NCBI GenBank assembly: GCA_035079385.1
Contig: JAVHKY010000001.1
Coordinates: forward strand, 13,912,501 to 13,976,500
DNA length: 64,000 nt
Origin: Aspidiotus rigidus
Taxonomy: Eukaryota > Arthropoda > Insecta > Hemiptera > Diaspididae
Direction: 5' to 3'
Every line of letters starts with the position of its first letter. The first letter of the stretch is position 1. The notes under the pieces were generated by a model, which made no database searches, had not been told where the DNA came from, and worked only from the letters and a program-made list of their open reading frames with translations. Below are positions 1-12,100 of this stretch, piece after piece. The translations under genes were made by a program, and so were the position numbers.

Positions 1-1482
1 ATGGACAATTTTTTCTGCTACTTTTTTACAATTATAGGTATTCTGACTGATTGCTTCTTGAGTAGCTGACTCTACTGTGATATCTCTCGTACGAGCTGCC
101 ATTCCTGAAACATATAAAATTAAAAATGTTTTATACGTCGTAGAAAACATCTCAATGACTTTGTTGTTTGTTCATCACCCCAAAAAAGGTTCCGATAATT
201 TATCCCACCAGATGTCGCTGAGTTGCACTCAATGTAATCTTATAGGAGGAAAAAACTCGCAGCTCTCGTGGTGAGCTGCTCGGGGTTGTCTTCATCAACT
301 TTGTTAATTGAGGCAAAAGGGAACCTGTTTCATGAGAGTCACTAATGTGCATTGTCATCAGCTTGAACTTTGGTCTTCTATACCACCTTGATGGTTTTTC
401 CTCATCATATTAAATAACTGAATAAATAAATAAATAAACAAGTCTAATATACTGTACATTAGGCGTAGAATAATGAAGGCTTTTCAAGATCTCACTTGGT
501 GTAGTATACAATATTTCAAGCTAACAGCTGAAATAGAACCTCCTATCACATATAACTCAAAAGTGCCCTATCCTATCATATATAGCTCGGAAGTTGAAAT
601 TTTTTATTTTTCAAGTCCCACGTTTTGCCTCCTGACGCTCGGCGCCCATCCTTTTTCTTCAAATTACTCTCCCATAAAAAAGGTTCTCTGTTAAAAATCA
701 CGAAATCACTCGTTGTTAAACGCATCTCAAAGTAAATTTCATGTGGAATAAATTCATTTCTCTTCATTTTTTTGAAAAACTGAATACGGTATTTAAAGAG
801 AAAAATGCGTTTGAGTGTCAACTCTCCCTATACCGGTATAGCCTGAATGTGTTAAAGTGCTAAATATTTACAGCAGCGATTTTTTACATGCGGCAGAACC
901 ATCAAAGTATTGAAGTTAGTGATCTCCTATTTTGAGGGGTCTGTACTCTGTCGATACCCCTTGGTCAAATCGTCAAAGAAAGGAGTAAGGAGATCAATTG
1001 GCTATAAGGCCGTACTTTACCTATCTACTAATTCACAAAGACCCGCACCTCGCTGTGGGAATAAAAAGAGGTGACAAAGAATATTAATTACAACTTGAAA
1101 TCCGCATCAAAGTTGATGAAACTTTGTAGACTTGAAGTCAAACGTTCTTAGAACACCGCAATTAATTGGTTCATGATCCATGAATCATTTTATTTTTACA
1201 AACCTATCGTGGTAAATATTACTCCTTAGTCCTTGGTTCTGATAACGTGTGAATAATCAATTTTTTCAATTGATTGCGGGGCAAAAAAGAACAGAACTGA
1301 TGATCATAAACTAACTTCCACTCCAGTCTTGATAAAGTCATATATTTTAGTACTCCAATATTTCCAAACTTTTATGAGATTTGGAACTAATTTCAAGCAA
1401 TAATTGGTATTCCAAAATGTTTTTCCACAATTGTGCTACAGGTTGCAGCTCTCCATCTGTTTATATGTGTTTCATAATGTGT
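1..1482. other. Gene-free spacer, left edge
   Basis: No coding region is supported here. The open frames are short, lack family resemblance and several begin with non-ATG codons. A simple AATA run lies near 421. Around 543-690 two copies of an AT-rich unit (TATCATATATAGCTC) are followed by a CCCATAAAA-type end; both recur elsewhere in the window, so part of this stretch is dispersed repeat. Confidence 0.6.
543..695. repeat. Fragment of dispersed CATAAAACAGG repeat family
   Basis: Two near-copies of a ~45 bp unit containing CTATCATATATAGCTC and a CAAGTCCC tail are followed by CCCATAAAAAAGGTTCTC. The same unit and the same terminal motif occur at 1738-1937, 37848-37950, 42067-42732 and 44440-44520. 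This copy looks truncated. The family is not one I recognise. Confidence 0.6.
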
Positions 1483-2034
1483 TATACTCTGTTCACATTA
1501 AGGAAGGATAGAAAAACGACGGCTTCCTTAACGAAGTTGAACGAGGAACGCAGGGAACCTGTTTTATGATTCAAATAGGATTTGGTATTGAAAATTCAAG
1601 GAAGCCTAGACCTAGATAAAGCTAGTATAAAGAAGGCCTACGCGTAAAATAAGCCTAGTATAATGTAGTTTGAAAGTCCAAGTTTTTCTCAAATCTCGAG
1701 CTATTTATGATAGGAGGGAGACTTGGGAAAATGTGTCCCCTATCATATATAGCTCGAGAGTCAAAAGTTTACCAAGTCCCTCTTCTATCATATATAGCTT
1801 CAGATTCGACATTTTTTCTAAGTCCCTCTCCTATCATATATAGCTTGAGAGTCGAAATTTTTCCAAGTTTTTCGCTGGACGGCGTACGGCGCACGCCAGA
1901 TTTCTCAAATAGCCCCCCATAAAACAGGTCCCCTGTTAATATGACCTCGAGAACGGAACGCTACGGGTAATTTTAATCTACCCTTCCGTTCTCGAGGTCA
2001 TATTTCTATCCTTCCTTAATGTGAACAGAGTATA
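1483..2034. mobile_element. Palindromic MITE copy 1, split by a later insertion
   Basis: The left end reads TATACTCTGTTCACATTAAG and the right end at 2006-2034 is its reverse complement, followed by TATA. Compared with the intact sister copy at 2031-2154, this element is interrupted after about 1512 and resumes at 1938 with AATATGACCTCGAG. The remaining part (1938-2034) still folds on itself through CGAGAACGGAACG and its complement. It is a non-autonomous DNA element with no coding capacity; the TA-rich ends suggest, without proving, a TA-targeting superfamily. Confidence 0.75.
1513..1937. mobile_element. Element inserted into MITE copy 1
   Basis: This segment is absent from the homologous position of the sister MITE at 2031-2154. 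It contains CAGGGAACCTGTTTTATG near 1551 and the inverted partner CATAAAACAGGTCCCCTG at 1918-1935. The interior has several copies of the CTATCATATATAGCTC unit, spaced roughly 40-60 bp. It belongs to the same family as 42067-42732. The exact insertion edges are uncertain by a few bases. Confidence 0.7.
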
Positions 2035-2154
2035 TGTTCACATTAAGGAAGGATAGAAATATGACCTCGAGAACGGAACGCTCCGGGTAATTTTAATCTA
2101 CCGTTCCGTTTTCAAGGTCATATTTCTATCCTTCCTTAATGTGAACAGAGTATA
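2031..2154. mobile_element. Palindromic MITE copy 2, intact
   Basis: A 124 bp near-perfect hairpin. The left arm runs from TGTTCACATTAAGGAAGG to CGAGAACGGAACG, the loop contains GGGTAATTTTAATC, and the right arm is the reverse complement ending CTTAATGTGAACAGAG TATA. It shares its left TATA with copy 1, so the two stand head to tail. No coding potential. Confidence 0.8.
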
Positions 2155-2178
2155 GTGACCAGGTGAAGGACGCCTCTG

Positions 2179-2308
2179 TATAGTCTGTTCACGTTAAGAA
2201 AGGATAGAAGTTGATACCTCGAGAACGAAACGCCGAAGGTAATCTTAATCTACTGTTCCGTTCTCGAGGTATGAACTTCTATCTTTCCTTAATTAGCGTG
2301 GAGAGTAT
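2179..2308. mobile_element. Palindromic MITE copy 3, diverged
   Basis: Same hairpin plan as copy 2 with more substitutions: left end TATAGTCTGTTCACGTTAAG, arms carrying CCTCGAGAACG and its complement, right end CTTAATTAGCG...GAGAGTATA. The divergence suggests it is older than copies 1 and 2. Confidence 0.7.
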
Positions 2309-2651
2309 AAAAGCGATTATGGAGCCATGAAGTCGAATAATCGGGCAATTTGCAGCTTGCAGCTGACAGTCAACCGTTTAGAAGCGAAGGAGCAAATGAC
2401 GTAAAAACAAACACTGGTTCATTTAGTGATAACGCAAAGCGCGCATTTTATCATCAATCTGTGTTGTTGTAGGGTAGCATTCGCTGAATCGCTGAAGCAT
2501 TACACATTCATCTGATTCAAATTGTCGGTAGAGAAGATTGTCTAGAATTAAGAAATATTGTTCTCGGAAGTAACGGAGATGATGGAACTCACGAAACACA
2601 ATGAAGTTCGAAACAACCAGCGTTGATGACTGGTGACTGCACATTTCAACG

Positions 2652-5300
2652 ATGATTAAAACGCTGATTGGTTCATCTGAAGTATGTCGTTTATGTTTGC
2701 AGCCTGGCGAGAGGCTTACTAATATCTTCGACAATCTCGAGCCTCCACAGCCAGGAGAGACCAGTCTCTCTTCCAAAATAATGGCCTGTGTATCAATAAA
2801 GGTAATTAATTACGTTCACTTTAATCAGACATTTTTGAGCAATAAACCATCGTTCTACGTACCTTCCTTTTTTCACTCCGTAGATATCGCCTACCGACGA
2901 ATGGCCTCGTAAAATATGTGATACATGTATGGACAACGTCAATCGTTGGTACCAATTCAATGAAGATTGTAAAGCCGTCGACTCGTTGCTGCAAAAGTAT
3001 CTCAAAGAAATGGTCGAAAAAAATGATACTCCACCTAAAGTAATTCGCTTTTTGTCACAAGGTATTCGTTATCTCACCTGCTAATTTGTTCGTTCTTTTA
3101 ATAGATCGACGAGGTCACGAACGCGATGTGCGAGAATTCTTTGTTTAACGAATTCAGTGTATCGAATTTCAACTCCGAATTCGGTAAGAATCTGATTTTG
3201 AAAGCGAATTTATCTTCAATCTTGGACGTATACTTCGATGGCAAAACGCCTCAAATTGACGACGAAACGATTAGATCTATGGATTATGGCACTGCTGTAG
3301 CTGTTGATACGAGCAGCGCTATAATTCCCGAAGAACCGGTAATCACGCTGCCAGATTCTCCGGATCCCGTAAGGAATAAATCGCCAAAAAAGCGTCGTCA
3401 AGGGTACAGCTGCGAATTGTGTGACAGTACATTCATTAGATTTAATTCTCTACTCAAACACGACAACACCATGCACCTGAACATCTCTCGAGAATTCTCA
3501 TGTCATACCTGCGGACGACTCTTCATCTCGCAAAGTCGTCTTAAAATACACGAGTATTCCCATCGAGAAAAAAATCACGTGTGCGCGATTTGCGATAAAT
3601 TATTCTCGTCGGCCAAATCGCTAGAAGTTCATTGTAGATTGCACCGCGTTCAATGCCAGAGAAAAGCGATCGATACGAGCAGCAGTACAATTACCGGAGA
3701 ACCAGTGATCAAACTGCCGAATTTTCTTGATCTCGTGAGGAACAAATCGTCGAAGAAGCGTCCCCAAGGATATAGCTGCGACTTGTGTGACAGTATATTC
3801 ATTAGATTCGATTCTCTACTAAAGCACGACGATACAATGCACCTAAACATTTCGCGAGAATTCTCGTGTCATACTTGTGGACGACTTTTTATTTCTCAAA
3901 GTCGTCTGAAAATACACGAGTATTCGCATCGAGAGAAAAAACACGCGTGCCCGGTTTGCGATAAATTATTCTGGTCAGCTAAATCGCTACAAAGGCATTC
4001 TAGACTGCACAGCAGACAATATTATAGAAGAAAGGTTGTCAAGACAAGCAGCAGTAAAATTGCCTCAGAACCGATTATCATTACGCCAGATTTTCCTGAA
4101 CTCGATAGAAATAAATCGCCGGAAGAGCTCAGCGATGAGTATAAGTGCGAGTTGTGTGATAGTACATTCATTGGATTTGATTCTCTACTTAAGCACGACG
4201 ATACTATGCATCTCAACGTGTTTCGAAGATTTTCGTGTCGAACCTGCGGACGACTCTTCATTTCGCAAAGTCGTCTGAAAACTCACCAATATTCTCATCG
4301 AACAGAAATGCCCGCGAGCTCGATCTCAGATGGATTATTCTCGTCGGCAGAATTGCCGGTTGTGCATACTACACTACACAATGGTCAATACGAAAGCAAA
4401 CCTGTCGATATGAGCAGCGTCCCAATCGCCCCAGAATCGGTAATCACGCTGCCAGATTCTCCTGATTTCGATGGGAACAAATCGCCAAAACAGCGTCGAA
4501 AAGGGTATAATTGCGAATTGTGTGATAGTACATTCTGTAGATTCGATTCCTTACTCAAGCACGACGACGCAATACACCCGAACATCTTTCGAGAATTCTC
4601 CTGTCAAACCTGTGGACGACTCTTTATTTCCCAAAGTCGTCTGAAAGTACACGAATATTCGCATCGAGAAAAAACACACTTGTGCCCGATTTGTGAGAAA
4701 TCATTCTCGTCAACGAAATCGCTAGAAGTACATTCTAGGTTGCACAGCGGTCGATACAAATGCGAAATTTGCGAATACGTAGGCACTTCGAAATTATACT
4801 TGAAGCAGCATTCACTGAAACACGTAGGAAACGAAACTGTTCATCAATGTAAACAGTGCTCGATGGCATTTACACTTCGCTCCTCATTAATTCGACATGA
4901 GCGTACTCATTTGAAACAGGGAGGAAAAGTTTATAAATGCCACGTTTGTAGCATTGTTACTAGCAGACGTTGCGATTTACAGAAACACATGGCTGTGCAC
5001 AATGCTGATGACAGCAAATACGAATGCGTTTTGTGCTCGAAAAAGTATAAATCAGAGAGGACGCTGAGAGCTCATTTAGTGCGACACAAAGAGGCTCAAT
5101 TTATTTGTGATGTATGCGACAAAAAGTTCCATATAAAGTCCGAGCTGCGCGAACACGCCGAAACGCATAGTAACGAGAAACGGTTCCCGTGTTTTCATTG
5201 TGGTAAAAGATTTAGTTTTCGTAGCACTTTGATTAAACATTTGAAGAGTAATATTCCTCGCGTTCGTTCCGATGTAGCAGTGATGTATGAGGTAGACTAA
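2652..5300 (+). CDS. ZAD-type C2H2 zinc-finger protein (three exons, ~833 aa)
   Basis: Exons 2652-2801, 2884-3039 and 3105-5300, all joined in phase 0 at GT-AG sites. The N-terminal ZAD domain is split over exons 1 and 2: CRLC (residues 12-15) and CDTC (62-65) supply the zinc-binding Cys pairs, with WPRKIC and a following helix typical of the family, which mediates dimerisation. Residues ~205-655 are four tandem ~122-residue modules, each with three C2H2 fingers and a Ser/Pro-rich spacer carrying ITLPDSPD-like motifs. The third finger of module 3 has lost both cysteines. Five further fingers follow, then a final one lacking its last His. ZAD-ZNF proteins are usually nuclear DNA-binding regulators; no target can be named. 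The TAA stop is at 5298-5300. No specific gene symbol can be assigned because the family diversifies rapidly. Confidence 0.93.
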
Positions 5301-5412
5301 GGTTGTGTTTGAGATTATATTGTATTAAATTCTAATTCGCGGATACTCTACTTGATGATTAATTTCTTATTTAAGTTCGTCAATTTGTACTTGTGTCAGT
5401 CATAATTTTTTT

Positions 5413-5418
5413 AATAAA
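5413..5418 (+). promoter_or_regulatory. Candidate poly(A) signal of the ZAD gene
   Basis: AATAAA lies 113 bp after the stop codon; an ATTAAA variant occurs earlier, near 5322. Either could direct 3' end formation. Inferred from position only. Confidence 0.45.
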
Positions 5419-5828
5419 TTAATGTCGACAGTTCTTCGTATTTAGGTAACGTTTCAGTTGATACCTGCAAAAGTGGAATCATTTTCATTTAGAAATGAAG
5501 AAAAAATAGTAAGATTACTCATACCTATAATTTCTTCGACGAACATTTCGAACTTGCGATAGTTTTTCGTGAGCGATAGATATTTTGTAATTAAGATTTT
5601 TCGACGTAGTGTTCGTTCAGAATGATTGGAATTTACTAGAAGATGAGAATAAATGAAACGAAAAGAACTGACTCTGAACTTTTTTTTTTCATTTTATCGT
5701 AGGAATGGAAAATTTCAAGCTATGACATAAGAGAGAAAATGTATTCGTTTTGAAGATTTCAAAATCGAAGTTTCCGTAGACTGAGCCATTTTATTTGATG
5801 TATGTTTTAAATTACAAAGGTACGAGCA

Positions 5829-5994
5829 GGCGCGGATCCAGACGATCACTTTGGGAGGGGAAACAATCAAAAAAGTTTAAAGGACTTTTTTTTTTTTTTT
5901 TTTTTTACATTTTCTTTGATACTACAGATTTTTTGTTGTTTTTTTGGGGATTTTTTTTTGAAGGGGGGATTTCCCCCCACCCCCCCGTGCGCCT
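5829..5994. mobile_element. hAT-like MITE with target-site duplication
   Basis: Ends GGCGCGGATCCAG and CCCCCCGTGCGCCT are imperfect inverted repeats, and the interior is poly-T and G/C runs. The nine bases GTACGAGCA occur exactly on both sides (5820-5828 and 5995-6003); the 8 bp core TACGAGCA fits hAT-type duplication. It is related to the element at 31504-31673, which has GGCGGATC-type ends and the same G-run/C-run structure. Non-coding. Confidence 0.82.
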
Positions 5995-7380
5995 GTACGA
6001 GCAATTCATACACGATTTCTTCTACGGAAAAATCGCGTATCAAGACGAAATTGGATACCAGAGTCTCTTTTCATTCTCTCCTTTGAAAACGCATAAAATT
6101 TTTAACGGTAACTGCAATAATACGACCTTATCTGTCATGATTATTGGCGATAATTATGGATGATTTCACTGAAATTTTAAAAAGTTCGAAAACTTGAAAA
6201 TCATCGAAAATAATAACTTGGTCATCAGCAAATAGGCTAACAGGTTTGATATTTTTTCGTGCGTGAAACCCAATTCCTGATATTGTTCTTTTTCGCCAAC
6301 AGCTTCCCTGAATGGGAGATATTGCGTATTATCAATCCATGATAATTCTCAGTTAGCTTTCAGTAAAATTCTTTGAAAAAAAAATCAACGCAATTTTTTA
6401 CATGACGCCTTTCTTTTTCTCATCACTTATTATTCTTGCGAACAGATCTGTGGGTATATTTATCGAGAAAAAATTTATTCTTCATATTTAATGACATAAA
6501 TTTCTTTTCTAATACTAAGTATCAATAAATAATGAATAAATAATATTAATCATTATTATAATAATTTGAATTTTATTTCGAAGGCCAGTAGTTCTTACTT
6601 TGGAAATAGAAAAAAAAAAAACAAAAACAAACCTCTTCTTAACAATTTAATTACTAATATTGCCATCAGAATTTAGAGAATTGCACTATTGAATAATATA
6701 ATTTAAATTCACACTTATTGAGAACAGTACGACCTTTTTATTCCATGTTAGGTCCTCTCACTGACTGACTGACTGACATATTGTTCTGCTTGCTGGACAT
6801 TCTTTAGTAGGATAGGCCGACGACTATAACGACACTCTGGTGTCAAGATTTTCAATTAGGTTCGTTTGAAAATTTTACACCATTTATTTGCAAGAGAGGA
6901 AGAATAAATAATTTTCAAAAGCAAACACATGAGATTAATGTAGTTCCATTCCTAATCTACTCAGTCACCTTCACAAACGATTATATCACTTAAGTATTGC
7001 ACTACATCATAAATAAATTAATCTTACTTCAAGAAATAACAACGAAATAACTCGAAAAAATGAATACAATACAAAAACGAAATGAATGAAGGGGAAAAAA
7101 ATGAAAATGTAGGTAACGATGACTCAATGAATTATGGGTTGTAGTACAGTATAATGCACGTTAAGAAGGTCATTTTAAATACAATAATATGACACAACGA
7201 AGTTCAACTTTATAAGTTGAAGAATGATCAATGGATTCTGAAAAACAGTCTCTATACACGAAAGTTGTAAGACAAAATACATCAGTAATTTAGCGCTTAT
7301 AGTACAAAATACGACGAAAAATATTGTTTTCTCACCGATCGACGTCACACTCTTTGGCGTTTTGCTCTTATTCGTTTCAT

Positions 7381-9106
7381 TCATCTAATAACATTTAACG
7401 GTACCGTCAAATTACGCGGTAATCTGGAAAGCAATTGATCGCCGAGTTCTTTTGAAACCATGACCCAGGAATATTTGTCTATCGGATAGACTTCCTCTAG
7501 CGGGACGCGGAATGTTACTAATATTGTACAACAGAAGCCGTCATGCTTTCCGGCTGGCTTCCCACAGTGTTCTACGTTTAGAATGCCATGAGGTTTGTGC
7601 GCGGGTACGTCGGCGCCGAATATTTCCTAAAACAGTAATCCAGTTAATGGATCCTCAGATTAATATATCGAATGTGAATTACCTTAGGTTAGGTTTAAAA
7701 GAAAAATTTTGTGTGTTATTTCAGAAAGGTTGATAATGATCAGAGCGAAGATAATCATAACAAGCGTGTGATTTATTTATTCGTGTTGCACGCTTTACAA
7801 CATGGAATTGAGGTACGAGGTAAATTGAAAGCAGAGGAATTAGAGTGAAATATCACAGAAGACAAAGAGAAATAGTAATCTGATGTATATTTAGTAGAAA
7901 ATAAGTAAGTAGTATAGCTTAATCTATGTCAACTATCTTGAATAGATCACATGCAGGTACGATAGCTTTTAATGAGCTGAACAAAACTTACCACCATAAA
8001 TTTGCGTAACGTAGAATGCAAATTTTTCGTGTGGTTAATTTCGCATAAAGGTAGATGAGCTGCCGTTTTCTCAGAAACTAAGACATGAATACGATTGCTG
8101 CAAACCATAAAAATTCTTTTATTTTTCGCTTCTTTCTAGTAAAAAATTTCTATGACCCCCTTAACACGAACCATACCTGCTTTTCTGTTTAACGCAAACA
8201 ACCAGTCTTAGAAGCAATTTTTTGTGCTCGCGAATAACTGGCAACAAATTCTGGTGCCATTGTTGAGGGCTTGCTGACGTAGATGGATTCATTTTAAGAT
8301 ACTGATGATACGCGACACCTCTTTCAATAATCGGATAGATATCATTGGCTCGTACGTTTACTTCGCTCAAGTCTTTCACCCATTTCGCTTGCAAAGATTC
8401 CGAATCAGCGTCTGCCGGAGTTTTCAATCGTCCACCAACAACCTTACCCGTGAGCACGAATCGAAACCACGCTTTGCTAGCGCATTCCACGCTCAAAAGT
8501 GTAGTGGGCTCCATCTCCAATCCAGTTTCTTCCAACACTTCTCGTTTAACACTTTCCTACAATATTTACAATGCTGAGCAAATAAAATTCACATGGCGAT
8601 CTTATTAGTATTCGTACGTTCGTACCAGTATGTTCTCTCCAGGTTCGATACGTCCAGCTGGCAAATACCACTGCCCTGCGCAATTGCTCTTAGCTTCCTG
8701 CATCATGAGAAATTCATCATCTTCGTTCACTAAAATCGCTAGTACGATATACGTCACTGTACTTTTCGTAATCGGTGTGTAGTCAGACGGTGTGTTGGGC
8801 GTTATGCCTTTGGCAGCTGGAAAAAAATTGTACTAATTTTTAAAGAAACTTATCTCACTTGCTCCAACTTTGACAATTCAATTAAAAACTTCCAATTAAG
8901 TCATCAATTAGAGCATTACACAGTACATGAATTCGTCATTCGTAACAATCGTTCTCATCAAATATCTGACCAATTAAGTTTAAAACAATGCAGTATAAGA
9001 ACTTACCCACGACCTCATTTTGGTCTGCCAAAGTGAAATCACATAATTCATCGTTATCATCAATTGATAAGCCATCCAGGAGCTTTTTCACATTCACTTC
9101 GATCAT
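7381..9106 (-). CDS. NUDT18: NUDT18-type Nudix hydrolase (five exons, ~340 aa)
   Basis: Exons on the minus strand: 9106-9007, 8816-8626, 8556-8177, 8097-7992, 7626-7381. All joins are GT-AG with matching phase and sum to 341 codons including TGA. The Nudix box is complete across the exon 2/3 junction: G-x5-E-x7-REVLEETGL, preceded by [12 protein letters not shown]. After it comes LLSVE, then a variable middle and a C-terminal part ([15 protein letters not shown]) that I recall also from vertebrate NUDT18, which is 323 residues long. NUDT18 enzymes hydrolyse 8-oxo-dGDP and related oxidised nucleoside diphosphates to monophosphates, cleaning the nucleotide pool; the activity here is inferred from the family. 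An apparent stop just after 8177 belongs to the intron read through at GTATGG. The first ATG (9106) is preferred because the upstream frame offers no family similarity. Confidence 0.92.
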
Positions 9107-12100
9107 GTTGGGTATTTTAACAGAAGCTTATGAATATTCTATAATCACGATTATCGTCAACGTACGAACGATGGGAAAATGAGATTACAAACGCAATTCT
9201 CAAATACGTACCTATACGAAATTTCACCAACTCCCACACCCAAATTCTTGATACAACGTTGGAATCATTTCGAGCTCGCCATTCTTCACGTTCACAATAG
9301 TACAAGTTGAAATTGACTGATCGAAAGAAAAGACTACATTATCAATCGAATTTTGATATTCTTATGAAGATCATAATATACGACGTTCACCACCTTACCT
9401 GGACTTTAATAACACTCAACAAAAATCGTCTCACTTTAAGATTGTTCTCGACTTCCATGCATATCTTCTATTTATCTCGTTTCAAACAGGTTTCTCCACG
9501 GAATTCCTCCTCGGTCCGTTTAGCGTTTGTCACTGTCGAATCGCGATCCGCGACGTTTCAGCACTTCACTTTGAACAAAAACAATTCTACTGCAGGCTGG
9601 GTCAGGTTACGAATCCGTGATAAGACATTTATACGCACTTTCTGGCGTTGCCAATCCGTTGAATCCGAATTCCGAACACGAATTTCACGGTTCCCGGTCG
9701 AGCGGCCGCTAGGATCGCTGCGGTCGATTTCAATCAGACTTCGGAAATCGATTGGTGAGAGGACCAGCAGGAATTTTCGCGGGGTAAATTGAAACGGAAA
9801 TCCATAAATTTTGAATTGTATCTCAGAGTAGTTAGGGATACCTTGGAGATTTATCGGTCTCTATAGATCACTCAAGTAAAACGGTAAATTTGTTACCAAT
9901 TTGGAGTAATACACGTCATTATGCCTTACGCAATGCGCGCGCGGCGTAAAATGAGGTACCTGCAGGTTTAATAACTTATTACCGTCATATAATTTCGAGG
10001 AGAATAGTTGAAACAGAAGTTGTTTGCTTTACAATTCTGTACAAAATTGTGCATAAATTAAATATGAGAGTCAAATAGTCATACCAAAACTGGTGATGAA
10101 GTGAGAAACTATATGACCCTCAACTTCCGTTCTTTTTTTTTTAAATAATTTTATACAATACACTAGCACAAAATTTCTCGTCTTTGTACATTAGGAAAGA
10201 AAGAAAGGTTTTATAGGTATGTTCAGATTTTTCATTACGGTAATTGATGGTTATTATAGAAAATTGAGTTCTATATAATTATAACCTCTTCTTTATATTC
10301 AGTCGCATCCATAATTGTGTCCATCAGAATATTTCACACGGAATTCAAACAAATTCACCTAATATAAGAGTATGAAGTGAGTGTATGATTTGTCTAACTT
10401 GAAATCATCAGGATGACTACAACCATGAGCTACAAATTTGGGAACACTTCAAACCAGTACTTGGCAAACCGCGTATCCGCCTACCTTCTTTTATGAGGTG
10501 TGAAAAACATTGTATTTCTGAAACTTAATTCACATTTAAGGGAGAAAACAATAAAGCGTCGGGTTACAAATAAAGTAACTCTTGTTTTCTCGTTACTCTC
10601 ACATCAAACAGGAAGAAACAGAGAATTTTGGGGCCCTGAGCCGTTAATCTAAGTCCTCTTCAGTGACGTCACCCTCTGTTCCAGCGGCTTCCTATAGTTA
10701 TTATATATATCAATATATGATTTTTCCTGGTTCTTTTTTCATGTGCACAGAGCTTGGAACATTTTGTACTTGTAGCCTAGCTACTTGCTGATAAAGTATA
10801 TTTTTGCCGGAATCGGAAGTTTCAGTGCATGACGTTACAAACAGTCCGCCGCGAGACTTCATCAAGTGGATTTTGTATCGGTACTTCAACCCCCTCCTAA
10901 TATCCGCTCCTGGTTTCTTGGCATAGCATATACTAAAACTTTTGCAGTTTATGACGTCATGAGATCTACTATATTCCTTAGCTAAGGCCACAGACACGGT
11001 GTGAGCATTGAGCGTTGATACCGAAATAGTTTGATATTGTAAATACTAATCCTTAGGACTATAGGCTAAGTGAATCGGTCTATCTTAACAACTCATCCCA
11101 GTGCCTTTGAATGCAAAAGGATTCAAAGGGGGAAACAGAGTTTCAAGTGGGGATTAAGTGGGTCGGGATTGCGAGATTTGAAATCTAATGTGATTTGTAA
11201 ACAGACTTTGTCTCGCACTTCGTCCTCCAAGTCCGTTACTGCGATACTCGGAGTAAGAGTGATACCGCAGGACTTCGAAATATTTTTGTACTTCTTGGAC
11301 TTGTAAAATTTTTCATTTTCAATTCTTGGACTTTGAAATATTTTCAACTGTTGGACTTGTAAAATTTTTCATTTTCAATAATTATATCCAACTGTTGGAC
11401 TTGGAATTATTTTCACATTGTGGGACTTATAAATATTTTCAACTGTTGGATTTGTAAAATTTTTCATTTTCAATAATATTTTCAACTGTTGGACTTGGAA
11501 TTATTTTCAAATTGTGGGACTTTAGAATATTTTCAACTGGTGGATATGGAATTATTTTCCAATTGTTGGATTTTGAAATATTTTCATACTTCTTGGACTT
11601 GTAAAATTTTTCATTTTCAATTCCTGGACTTGGAAATATTTTCAACTGTTGGACTTTGAAATATTTTCAAGTGTTGGACTTGTAAAATTTGTTATTTTTG
11701 ATTGTCTCCCACAGCTGGAAATACTACAAAGTCTAAGAATTGAAAATGAAAAATTTCACAAGTCCAACAGTTGAAAATAATTCAAAGTCCCACAATTCGA
11801 AAATAATTCCAAGTCCAACAGATGAAAATTTTTCGAAGTCCACGAAGTATGAAAATATTTCAAAGTCCCACAATTTGAAAATAATTCCAAGTCCAACAGT
11901 TGAAAATATTTCAAAGTCTCGCAATTCAAAAATAGTTCCAAGTCCAACAGTTGAAAATATTTTCAAGTCCAAGAATTGAAAATGAAAAATTTTACAAGTC
12001 CAAGAAGTACAAAAATATTTCAAAGTCCCGCGGCATCACTCTCACTCCGGGTATCGCAGTAACGGATTCGGAAGATGAAGTGCGAGACGAAGTCTTTTTA

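Larger units (their letters stand above)
5301..7380. other. Convergent spacer between ZAD gene and NUDT18 gene
   Basis: Apart from the 3' UTR of the ZAD gene and the MITE at 5829-5994, no gene is recognisable. The region is AT-rich, with a short TGAC tandem run near 6761-6777. The 3' UTR of the minus-strand Nudix gene presumably extends into the right part. Confidence 0.6.

Noticed and set aside
5795..6163. 122-residue frame
   Set aside because: Starts outside and runs through the MITE at 5829-5994; poly-Phe from a T-run.
10644..10691. Minus-strand frame after CTATAG ending EEDLD-stop, like a terminal exon
   Set aside because: No upstream exon, no family match and no poly(A) signal on that strand nearby; too short to support.
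10710..10997. 95-residue minus-strand frame
   Set aside because: No recognisable domain; adjacent to repeats; probably chance.
11740..11979. Lys/Ser/Pro-rich repeated frames in the foldback region
   Set aside because: They arise from the 26 bp array, occur on both strands and in several frames, and lack any codon-level constraint.
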